Source: Anaerolineales bacterium (GTDB lineage Bacteria; Chloroflexota; Anaerolineae; Promineifilales; Promineifilaceae). Taken from it: a stretch of DNA of 10,949 nucleotides. The notes beneath the pieces are model-generated. The model was not told the DNA's origin. It made no database searches and saw only the letters and a list, made by a program, of their open reading frames with translations. This document shows positions 1-6,377 of the stretch, piece after piece. Made by a program: the position numbers and the translations under genes. Within the stretch, counting starts at the first letter, position 1, and each line of letters begins with the position of its first letter. Where the stretch lies: NCBI GenBank assembly GCA_020432595.1, contig JAGQGA010000117.1, positions 1 to 10,949 on the forward strand. The letters run 5' to 3'.

Positions 1-167
1 TGAGCCTGAAGGGTGTTGAGATTGTGGAAAATACGGCCGTTTTTGGCGGCGGCATTGCCAATGATGGGACGCTATCCCTGAAGAACACAACCTTTGCCAA
101 CAACACCGCCCTCGCCGATGGCAATGACGTGTGGAACACGGGCAGTTGCACCGGCTGCCCGTCATAA
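1..167 (+). CDS. C-terminal end of a right-handed beta-helix repeat protein (partial)
   Basis: This is an open frame from the left edge (codons begin at base 3) to TAA at 165-167. Its last 54 residues contain two parallel beta-helix-like repeats: one around ENTAVFGGGIANDG and one around LSLKNTTFANNTALADG. Alternating Gly-Gly-Gly-Ile, Asn-rich turns and 'TTFANNTA' are typical of Pmp-like or pectate-lyase-like surface repeats, which are often secreted or cell-surface proteins in Chloroflexota. The end SCTGCPS carries two cysteines and no visible membrane anchor or sorting signal. The start and any signal peptide lie outside the window, so substrate and role cannot be read. One ACGGCCGT palindrome (33-40) lies inside it. 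Confidence 0.6.
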   Translation, partial: SLKGVEIVENTAVFGGGIANDGTLSLKNTTFANNTALADGNDVWNTGSCTGCPS

Positions 168-237
168 GCCCGCCTTACCGCGTTTGGGATTTTGCCCGTC
201 CTGATTTACAATCAGAAAAATAAATAAGGCAACATAG

Positions 238-274
238 ATGACCAAGAAACAAGGTGATTTTGTTTCTTGGTCAT
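238..274. terminator. Perfect 15-bp hairpin between beta-helix gene and LLM oxidoreductase
   Basis: The arms at 238-252 (ATGACCAAGAAACAA) and 260-274 are perfectly complementary around a 7-base loop. No T-run follows (the next bases are TGTTTACTG), so it is not a classic intrinsic terminator. It lies 70 bases after the upstream stop and 13 bases before the GGAGG ribosome site of the next gene. It may therefore be a processing or termination structure, or a 5'-leader hairpin. Confidence 0.45.
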
Positions 275-287
275 TGTTTACTGTCAC

Positions 288-292
288 GGAGG
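288..292 (+). promoter_or_regulatory. Ribosome binding site that fixes the start of the LLM oxidoreductase
   Basis: GGAGG stands 4 bases before ATG 297. It favours this start over the in-frame TTG at 267, which would add ten residues and lie inside the right arm of the hairpin at 260-274. Confidence 0.75.
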
Positions 293-296
293 CATT

Positions 297-1334
297 ATGC
301 GCGTAGGAATGATGATTGGCTATTCTGGCCGCAAGGTTGAACTCCCCATGGATTTGATCCGCACCGCTGACGAGATTGGCGTGTATGCAGTTTGGGCGGC
401 GGAAGCGTATGGCTCGGACGCGGTGACGCCGCTGGCCTGGATTGGGGCGCAAACAAAGAACATCAAGCTGGGGACGGCCATCATGCAGATGCCGGCCCGC
501 ACCCCGGCCAATGCAGCGATGACGGCGATGACGTTGAACCAGTTGTCAAACGGCCGTTTTCTCCTCGGTCTTGGTCTTTCCGGCCCCCAAGTCGTCGAAG
601 GGTGGCACGGCATCAGCTATGCTCGCCCCCTCACCCGCACCCGTGAATATGTTGACCTAGTGCGCCAAATCTTTGCTCGCAAGGCTCCCGTCACGTTAGA
701 TGGCAAGGTCTACCAAGTCCCCTACATGGGCGAAGATGCCACCGGGCTGGGCAAACCGCTGAAAAGCATCCTCGAACCCGCGCCCGACATCCCCATCTAC
801 CTTGCTTCCATCGGCCCAAAAAACGTGGAGCTAACGGCCGAAATTGCCGACGGCTGGCTCCCCATCTTCTTCTCGCCGGAAAAATACGCCGAAACGTATC
901 AGGAATCGGTGGAAGCCGGTTTTGCCAAGGCGGGCAACGGCAAAAGTTTGGCAACCTTTGACATCGCCCCCACCGTTTCCGCTATCGTCACCGACAACGT
1001 TGAAATCGGCTACAACATGCTGCGCCCGATGCTGGCACTCTACATTGGCGGCATGGGGGCCAAGGGCAAAAACTTCTACAACGACCTTGCCAGCCGCTAT
1101 GGTTACGAAGCGGAGGCGGCCGAAATTCAGGAGCTGTATTTGTCCGGCCGGCAGGGGGAGGCGATGATGAAGGTTCCGGCCGGCCTGATTGACGAAGTAG
1201 CCCTGGTTGGGCCTAAGGAGCGCATCCGCGAACGGCTTTCCCTCTGGCGCAACAGCCCCATTACCACCATGAACCTCACCGTTTTCGACGAAACCAGCTT
1301 GCGGACTATGGTAGAATTAGTGGGTGACCGGTAG
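297..1334 (+). CDS. LLM-class (luciferase-like) oxidoreductase, probably F420-dependent
   Basis: This is a 345-residue luciferase-like TIM-barrel protein, close to the usual length for F420-dependent LLM oxidoreductases. Such enzymes move hydride between a deazaflavin or flavin and an organic substrate in the cytoplasm. Family signs include the N-terminal strand [11 protein letters not shown] and the helix [21 protein letters not shown] (about 19-39). The segment [13 protein letters not shown] (85-97) and the strand-helix [21 protein letters not shown] (about 166-186) also match. The substrate cannot be told, and FMN use instead of F420 is possible because no F420-specific residue was checked. 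The gene seems to stand alone, with a hairpin before it and a dyad right after its stop. It carries ACGGCCGT at 550-557 (codons NGRF). Confidence 0.85.
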   Translation: MRVGMMIGYSGRKVELPMDLIRTADEIGVYAVWAAEAYGSDAVTPLAWIGAQTKNIKLGTAIMQMPARTPANAAMTAMTLNQLSNGRFLLGLGLSGPQVVEGWHGISYARPLTRTREYVDLVRQIFARKAPVTLDGKVYQVPYMGEDATGLGKPLKSILEPAPDIPIYLASIGPKNVELTAEIADGWLPIFFSPEKYAETYQESVEAGFAKAGNGKSLATFDIAPTVSAIVTDNVEIGYNMLRPMLALYIGGMGAKGKNFYNDLASRYGYEAEAAEIQELYLSGRQGEAMMKVPAGLIDEVALVGPKERIRERLSLWRNSPITTMNLTVFDETSLRTMVELVGDR

Positions 1335-1338
1335 AAAT

Positions 1339-1385
1339 AGAGATTGGGAGATTAGAGATTCTTGGCCTCTTGGCTCCCAATCTCT
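1339..1385. terminator. Dyad just after the LLM oxidoreductase stop
   Basis: AGAGATTGGGAG (1339-1350) pairs perfectly with 1374-1385 around a 23-base loop. It begins 4 bases after the stop codon. No strong T-run follows. The arm resembles that of the dyad at 6303-6357 (shared core AGAGATTGG), so it may be one copy of an intergenic repeat family that works as a transcript-end structure. Confidence 0.5.
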
Positions 1386-1686
1386 TTACAGGGCATGTGG
1401 CTATTTTAGCAATTTGTGCTGCAATGTGGGTGATAGAACAGCAGTTTCGCAACCAAAGACAAAGATAGATGGCACATAATAAACCACTCATGTGGCCTTT
1501 TATCCAGCACCGCACAGTATCATAAATAGTTTCCGCAGACCCGTTCCGTGCTATCGCACCGAACGCGCTGAGAAACAATCGCTTACACCTGACACAGGGC
1601 AGATACCGAGCCTAGCGGCTCCGAATCCTTCTGTGCAGGTGAAGCTAAATTTTTATGTTGCTTTTCTCTCGTTTGCATTGATCGGA

Positions 1687-1692
1687 TATAAT
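1687..1692 (+). promoter_or_regulatory. Candidate -10 box for the GHKL ATPase gene
   Basis: A perfect TATAAT lies 50 bases before the ATG at 1742. No convincing -35 box stands at the usual distance; TTGCTT at 1658-1663 is 23 bases away, which is too far. In AT-rich DNA a chance match is possible. Confidence 0.35.
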
Positions 1693-1741
1693 CTTTTTAA
1701 TCCTTCCCAATAATTTAATCTTGCTACAGGGAATAAAACAA

Positions 1742-3751
1742 ATGACAAATCCTAGTAATCAACAAATTTCAGCGTGGGATCCTCTCGATACCACAAATAC
1801 AGATCAAGGGATGATTATTGCGGCTCAGAGAAGAGTCATTCGAAATATATTGAAAAGTTATACTGGTTATTACGATCTTTTTGCCGAATTAATTCAGAAT
1901 GCATTAGACGCAGTTGAACGGCGCAAAGCCGAAGATCAAAGTGGAGATTACCATCCGAGGATCTGGATAAAAATTGATATAGATAATTTATCTGTTTCGG
2001 TTTCTGACAACGGTTGTGGTATGACATTCCCTCAATTTAAACAGTTCTTAGGACCAAATTTGTCATTTAAGGATGGTGATTCAACTCGTGGCAATAAAGG
2101 TGTTGGGGCTACCTATTTGGGATACGGCTTTAACTATCTTGAAGCAGCAACAAAACGAAATGGTGAATATTATGCTGGAGTGTTGCGCGGCGGTCGAGAA
2201 TGGGTTGAGGACAAGACAGAAACGGTAATTAGACCTATGGTTGAACCTTTAACACATCTCGACTTACTTAATGAAATTGATTGTGGAACTACCTTAAAGA
2301 TAAAATTGATTGGAACGAAAATTCGACCTCGCAACTTATCATGGATTGGTGCCAATTCAGCAGAGGAATGGTTAAGTATCTTACGGGTTGTCACTCCTCT
2401 AGGTGGGATTTACTTGTGTGATGATGAATCACCAGATGTAATTGCCGAGGTCGAAGTATTGAGCAATGGAACGTCGTCTGTTGTAACTATGGACGACCCT
2501 TATTATCTTTACCCACATGCAGTAATAAATCGAACATTAAACTTAAAAGAATTCCTGAGTTGGCAACAACAACAAGCTAATCGTGGGCTCGATGTATCTA
2601 AAATACCTGCAAAATTCAGGAAATTAAATGGTTTATGGGGTGAATGGACTGGCGAACAAATTCTATCTTCTGGGGAAAGTCCAATTGTCTCAAGACTAGA
2701 CGAAAATGAACAGGATTTAGCTCGGGAACTTGGAATTAAATTATATATATTTTTAGCATTCTCAACAGATTTATGGGACCATTTTAACGATAATGTTTTA
2801 AAAATACGTCGTGGACACAGACTTTTACATGGAGGACTTCAACTAGCAACTAAGCACATGCCACAAGGATCAACCTTGACCATCCCCATGACCAATAATA
2901 TTGGTTTTCAAAACCTTGCACATGTGATCATACATTTTCAGAATGCGGAGCCAGATCTTGGTAGGAAAGGTTTCCAACCTGAAATCGTGAGTCTCGCAGA
3001 AAAACTATCAGTGTCTGCTGTTACTGCATTTCGTAGACGTTACAATTTATTAAGAAAACCAGGTGTAGCAAAAGTATTTGGTGATGAGTTACTTATTAAC
3101 GAATGGATAAAAAGTCAGGAAGATCATGAAAAAGCTAGTCCCTTGATTGTAAGCGGGACAGGGCTTTTTAGACCTCAAACTGAACTTCCGATTAGATCAG
3201 AACCAATGGTCGAGCAAGATGTCGTGGCTCTTTTTAACCAAATGCTTTCTTCTGGTGTCATTAGAGGGATCCAGCTTATTTCGAGCAGTCAGTATAAACA
3301 ATACGATGGATTGTATCGAATATTTATGTCAGCACCTTGGGACGATTTTGTGCATTCTTCCGAAAATCCACTAGGCATTAGTGAAGACATTTTTGTTGGT
3401 CAAAAAACTCTTAAAACACCCATTAGAGTTTTAGAATATAAATATTCACTGGACGGTTTAATTGAGGAATTTCAATCAGAAGTAAAAGCTCCGGAACACG
3501 TTTCTTTAGCAATTGCATGGGAAATAGGAACAAAATGGCAAGAAATGTTTGATGTCATGTCTTATTTAGACCACGATAACGTTCACCACAGACAGGTTCA
3601 TGGTACAACACATTCCTTCACCCATTCAATGACAGGAGCGCATGCTTTTGAGGCTATCATCCTTCAAGAATTAGTTAGTTATCTTAATAACCCTGATGCC
3701 GAAAGTGCGCGTCAAAATCAAAAATATATTATTGATATTGAAGGCAATTAG
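1742..3751 (+). CDS. GHKL-type ATPase with putative C-terminal PD-(D/E)XK nuclease domain
   Basis: This 669-residue protein starts at ATG 1742, with AGGGA 9 bases upstream; an in-frame TTG at 1721 has no such site. The N-terminus is a GHKL (Hsp90/MutL/MORC-like) ATP-binding domain. It has the N-box ELIQNALDA (E49, N53), the G1 box DNGCGM (89-94) and a glycine-rich lid GNKGVGATYLGYGF (117-130). The middle region to about 500 is unassigned. The C-terminus shows a pattern fitting a PD-(D/E)XK nuclease: YDGLYRIFM (D522), then VLEYK (E565, K567), a helix, and the strand HVSLAIAWEI. The nuclease reading is inference. Related GHKL proteins occur in restriction and other defence loci. It has no partner gene next to it. 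Composition is AT-rich (17 of 60 bases G or C at 2701-2760), unlike its neighbours (43 of 60 at 4021-4080), which points to transfer. Confidence 0.75.
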   Translation: MTNPSNQQISAWDPLDTTNTDQGMIIAAQRRVIRNILKSYTGYYDLFAELIQNALDAVERRKAEDQSGDYHPRIWIKIDIDNLSVSVSDNGCGMTFPQFKQFLGPNLSFKDGDSTRGNKGVGATYLGYGFNYLEAATKRNGEYYAGVLRGGREWVEDKTETVIRPMVEPLTHLDLLNEIDCGTTLKIKLIGTKIRPRNLSWIGANSAEEWLSILRVVTPLGGIYLCDDESPDVIAEVEVLSNGTSSVVTMDDPYYLYPHAVINRTLNLKEFLSWQQQQANRGLDVSKIPAKFRKLNGLWGEWTGEQILSSGESPIVSRLDENEQDLARELGIKLYIFLAFSTDLWDHFNDNVLKIRRGHRLLHGGLQLATKHMPQGSTLTIPMTNNIGFQNLAHVIIHFQNAEPDLGRKGFQPEIVSLAEKLSVSAVTAFRRRYNLLRKPGVAKVFGDELLINEWIKSQEDHEKASPLIVSGTGLFRPQTELPIRSEPMVEQDVVALFNQMLSSGVIRGIQLISSSQYKQYDGLYRIFMSAPWDDFVHSSENPLGISEDIFVGQKTLKTPIRVLEYKYSLDGLIEEFQSEVKAPEHVSLAIAWEIGTKWQEMFDVMSYLDHDNVHHRQVHGTTHSFTHSMTGAHAFEAIILQELVSYLNNPDAESARQNQKYIIDIEGN

Positions 3752-3903
3752 TTAGTTATGAATTCATGCAACATAACAATACTTTCAGCAGAGCGGCGAG
3801 TAATGGACGTTTTCGATTGGTCAATGATATTTCTCGGCCCGCCGCCCGCTGAAGCTGGCGTTGGCTGTGAACGGAGTGGCATCTGCCTGTGAATTAGGAA
3901 GAT

Positions 3904-5577
3904 ATGACGCGAATTTCTGTACATGAGGTGACAATTGCGCCGGCCGTTCAGCAAGCGATTGATGAGCAGGTGGCGAAGTGGGAGGCGCAGCATCAGGTGG
4001 TGCCGATTGCGGGGCAGGAGGGGCTGTTGGTGCGGCTGGTGCAGCGGTTGGGGAAGGAACGGCCGTTAACCGGCCCCCGCTACAACCGCATCATGCAGCA
4101 ATTCGTCCACAAAGGCGCACCGTGGCTCTCCAAAAGCCAGCTTCAGGACGTGTACCAGCAGCTTTGCGACGGCGGCTGGATGACCTTCGACGACGAGCTA
4201 CGCACCCACTTGCAGATGAAACCCACCCGTAGCCAGGCCGGTGTCACCGTCGTTACCGTTCTCACCAAGCCCTACCCCTGCCCCGGCAAATGTATCTTCT
4301 GCCCCACCGACGTGCGGATGCCCAAAAGCTATCTCCACGACGAGCCGGGGGCGCAGCGTGCTGAACGCCACGGCTTTGACCCCTTTGAACAAACCCAGGT
4401 TCGTATTGAGGCGTTGGAGCGCATCGGCCACCCGGCGGAAAAAATTGAGCTGCTCATTTTGGGCGGCACCTGGTCCAGCTATCGTCGCAGCTACCAGGAA
4501 TGGTTTGTCAAACGGTGTTTTGATGCCATGAATGGGGAAGAGTCGGCCACGCTGACCGAAGCGCAGGAAAAAAATGCCGTTGGCCCCCGGCGCAACGTGG
4601 GGCTGGTGGTAGAAACGCGCCAAGACCACATTGATGCTGACGAACTGCGCTGGATGCGCTATTTGGGCGTGACCAAGGTGCAGGTGGGCATCCAAAGTAT
4701 GGATGACCACATCCTGGCAATCAACGAGCGCGGCCATGACGTGCAGGCGACGCGGGATGCGTTTCGGCTGCTGCGGCTGGCGGGGTTTAAGATTCACGGC
4801 CACTGGATGGCGAATTTGCTAGGGGCAACGCCGGAGAGTGATGTGGTGGATTTTGCGCGGATTTGGGAAGAAACGGCCGTTCGTCCCGATGAACTCAAGC
4901 TCTACCCCTGCATGTTGGTTGAAAACGCCGAACTCTACGACTATTGGCAGCGCGGCGAATACACCCCCTACAGCGAAGAAGAATTGACCGAATTGCTTGT
5001 TGCCTGCAAAAGCCAGGTTCCCCGCTACGTCCGCCTCAACCGCGTCATCCGCGACTTTCCCACCACCAACGTCGTTGAGGGCAACAAAAAGGCCAACCTG
5101 CGCCAAATTGCCCAGCAGCGCATGGCCGAGCGCGGGCTGCGCTGCCAGTGCATTCGCTGCCGCGAAATCCGCCGCGACAAAGTGACCGAGGATGACCTCT
5201 CGCTGCGAATCACCACCTACGACACCGATGCCACCACCGAGCATTTTCTGAGCTTTGAAACCAAGGATGAACGACTGGCTGGCTTCCTACGCCTCTCCTT
5301 ACCTCGCCGCGACGTTGAACTGCCGCTGCCAGAACTGGCCGACCACGCCATGATCCGCGAAGTTCATGTCTATGGCCCTGCCCTCAACCTGGGCGACGAA
5401 AGCAGCGGTGAGGCACAGCACATGGGGCTGGGTTCGCGGCTGGTTGCCCAGGCCAAAGCAATGGCGCAGCAAGCTGGCTACGGCCATATTGCCGTTATCA
5501 GCGCCATCGGCACGCGAGAATATTACGCCAAACACGGCTTCGCTCTTAATGGGCTGTACATGACGGCTTCGTTGTAA
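3904..5577 (+). CDS. elp3: Elp3: tRNA uridine-34 5-carboxymethyl synthase (radical SAM / acetyltransferase)
   Basis: This 557-residue protein is close to full family length. It uses acetyl-CoA and a SAM radical to start the cm5U-type modification at wobble uridine 34 of tRNA in the cytoplasm. The N-terminal part (about 1-110, with RPLTGPRYNRIM at 53-64) matches the tRNA-contacting region. The radical SAM core begins with KPYPCPGKCIFCPTD, giving cluster cysteines C126, C130 and C133. ILGGTW (185-190) and VQVGIQSMDD (259-268) follow, then a cysteine knot CQCIRC (414-419). The C-terminal GNAT domain has QHMGLGSRLVAQAKAMA (505-521) and GTREYYAKHGF (536-546). The start has AGGA at 3896-3899. In Bacteria Elp3 works without the other Elongator subunits, and none is seen here. 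Two ACGGCCGT sites (4059, 4873) sit at sharp changes of strand composition inside the gene. Confidence 0.95.
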   Translation: MTRISVHEVTIAPAVQQAIDEQVAKWEAQHQVVPIAGQEGLLVRLVQRLGKERPLTGPRYNRIMQQFVHKGAPWLSKSQLQDVYQQLCDGGWMTFDDELRTHLQMKPTRSQAGVTVVTVLTKPYPCPGKCIFCPTDVRMPKSYLHDEPGAQRAERHGFDPFEQTQVRIEALERIGHPAEKIELLILGGTWSSYRRSYQEWFVKRCFDAMNGEESATLTEAQEKNAVGPRRNVGLVVETRQDHIDADELRWMRYLGVTKVQVGIQSMDDHILAINERGHDVQATRDAFRLLRLAGFKIHGHWMANLLGATPESDVVDFARIWEETAVRPDELKLYPCMLVENAELYDYWQRGEYTPYSEEELTELLVACKSQVPRYVRLNRVIRDFPTTNVVEGNKKANLRQIAQQRMAERGLRCQCIRCREIRRDKVTEDDLSLRITTYDTDATTEHFLSFETKDERLAGFLRLSLPRRDVELPLPELADHAMIREVHVYGPALNLGDESSGEAQHMGLGSRLVAQAKAMAQQAGYGHIAVISAIGTREYYAKHGFALNGLYMTASL

Positions 5578-5622
5578 ATAGTGGCTTGTGGCTTATACTA
5601 GCAACCAGCCACAAGCCACTAT
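5578..5622. terminator. Perfect 16-bp dyad starting directly after the elp3 stop
   Basis: ATAGTGGCTTGTGGCT (5578-5593) pairs perfectly with 5607-5622 around a 13-base loop. No T-run follows; the right arm runs into degenerate CCACTATCCACTATCC copies up to the next start. It is likely a transcript-end or RNA-stabilising structure between elp3 and the cyclase gene. Confidence 0.55.
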
Positions 5623-5646
5623 CCACTATCCACCAACCACTAACCT

Positions 5647-6309
5647 ATGGACAACCAACTGATAGACCTCAGCCACATTGTTGAAGATGGCATGATAACC
5701 TATCCCGGATTGCCGGGGCCGGTCATTTGTGATTTTCTGAGCCGGAAAGCGTCGCGGGCGCATTATGCGCTAGGGACAGAGTTTCATATTGGGCAGATCA
5801 CGCTGGTGGCGAATACGGGGACGTATGTAGATTCGCCCTTTCATCGTTATCCCGATGGCAAGGATTTGGCGGAACTGCCGCTGGAGTCGCTGGCAAATTT
5901 GCCGGGGTTGCGGCTGCGCGTGCCGCCAGAGGTGGGCGCGATTGGGCCGGAGTGGTTTGCTGGGCTAGATGTGGCGGGGAAGGCGGTGCTGGTGCAAACG
6001 GACTGGTCGCGCCATTGGCAGACGGCGCAATATTTGCTGGGACATCCATTTTTGGTGGAAGAAACGGCCGTTTTTCTCCGTGATGCCGGGGCAAAGTTAG
6101 TCGGCATAGATTCGCTCAACATAGACGACACCAACGGCGGCAGCCGCCCTGTCCACTCCACCCTCCTGGCCGCCGACATCCCCATTGCCGAACACCTGAC
6201 AGGGCTAGAGCAACTGCCCGACAGCGGTTTTCGCTTCTTTGCCGTCCCGGTCAAGGTCAAAGCGTTTGGCACATTTCCCGTGCGGGCATTTGCTATTATT
6301 GACGATTAG
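5647..6309 (+). CDS. Cyclase-family metal hydrolase (kynurenine formamidase-like fold)
   Basis: This 220-residue protein resembles the cyclase / kynurenine formamidase family (PF04199 type), cytoplasmic hydrolases that open amide or ester bonds with a divalent metal. The opening LIDLSHIVEDGMITYPGLP (5-23) and the segment after the core, RYPDGKDLAELPLE (67-80), are typical. So are LVGIDSLNIDD (151-161) and RPVHSTLLAADIPIAEHL (167-184). The core motif, normally HxGTHxDxPxH, reads NTGTYVDSPFH (56-66), so two histidines are Asn56 and Tyr60 while D62 and H66 remain. Metal binding may be altered, or this may be a subfamily with its own chemistry. No clear ribosome site precedes ATG 5647. The substrate is unknown. 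The stop codon lies within the left arm of a dyad. Confidence 0.8.
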   Translation: MDNQLIDLSHIVEDGMITYPGLPGPVICDFLSRKASRAHYALGTEFHIGQITLVANTGTYVDSPFHRYPDGKDLAELPLESLANLPGLRLRVPPEVGAIGPEWFAGLDVAGKAVLVQTDWSRHWQTAQYLLGHPFLVEETAVFLRDAGAKLVGIDSLNIDDTNGGSRPVHSTLLAADIPIAEHLTGLEQLPDSGFRFFAVPVKVKAFGTFPVRAFAIIDD

Positions 6310-6357
6310 AGATTGGAGATCACATCTCTGCTAAGGTCAATCTCCAATCTCTAATCG
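6303..6357. terminator. 18-bp dyad overlapping the cyclase stop codon
   Basis: Arms at 6303-6320 and 6340-6357 are perfectly complementary (outer end CGATTAGAGATTGG) around a 19-base loop. The left arm includes the TAG stop at 6307-6309. The arm core AGAGATTGG is shared with the dyad at 1339-1385. The following bases CCAATTTCC are not a T-run. It probably separates the cyclase and kinase transcripts. Confidence 0.55.
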
Positions 6358-6377
6358 CCAATTTCCTATCTTTGATT

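Larger units (their letters stand above)
1335..1741. other. 407-base intergenic spacer before the AT-rich ATPase gene
   Basis: The spacer holds the post-stop dyad at 1339-1385 and, near its right end, a TATAAT (1687-1692) and an AGGGA ribosome site (1728-1732). Base composition falls from GC-rich to AT-rich along it. Short open frames on both strands (for example 1306-1578 on the - strand) show no recognisable family. I see no tRNA or transposon end. Confidence 0.6.

Noticed and set aside
192..238. TTTACA (205-210) as a -35 box before the LLM oxidoreductase
   Set aside because: No -10-like hexamer lies 16-18 bases downstream.
1306..1578. 90-residue - strand frame with a short stretch faintly like a transposase helix-turn-helix
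   Set aside because: It overlaps the oxidoreductase end and a dyad, has no ribosome site, and neither it nor the other frames continue into a recognisable transposase.
1590..1640. T-arm-like CTCCGAATCC suggesting a tRNA
   Set aside because: No matching acceptor, D or anticodon stems can be folded around it.
3755..3777. Small dyad GTTATG / CATAAC with a nested ATGAATTCAT palindrome after the ATPase stop
   Set aside because: The stem is only 6 bp in AT-rich DNA and no T-run follows; not enough for a terminator call.
3803..3892. 29-codon + strand frame between the ATPase gene and elp3
   Set aside because: It has only a weak GGCGAG ribosome site and no family resemblance; chance is likely in a 150-base gap.
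4198..4803. 201-residue open frame on the - strand inside elp3
   Set aside because: It is a shadow of the strongly supported elp3 frame; the protein is low in complexity and shows no family features.
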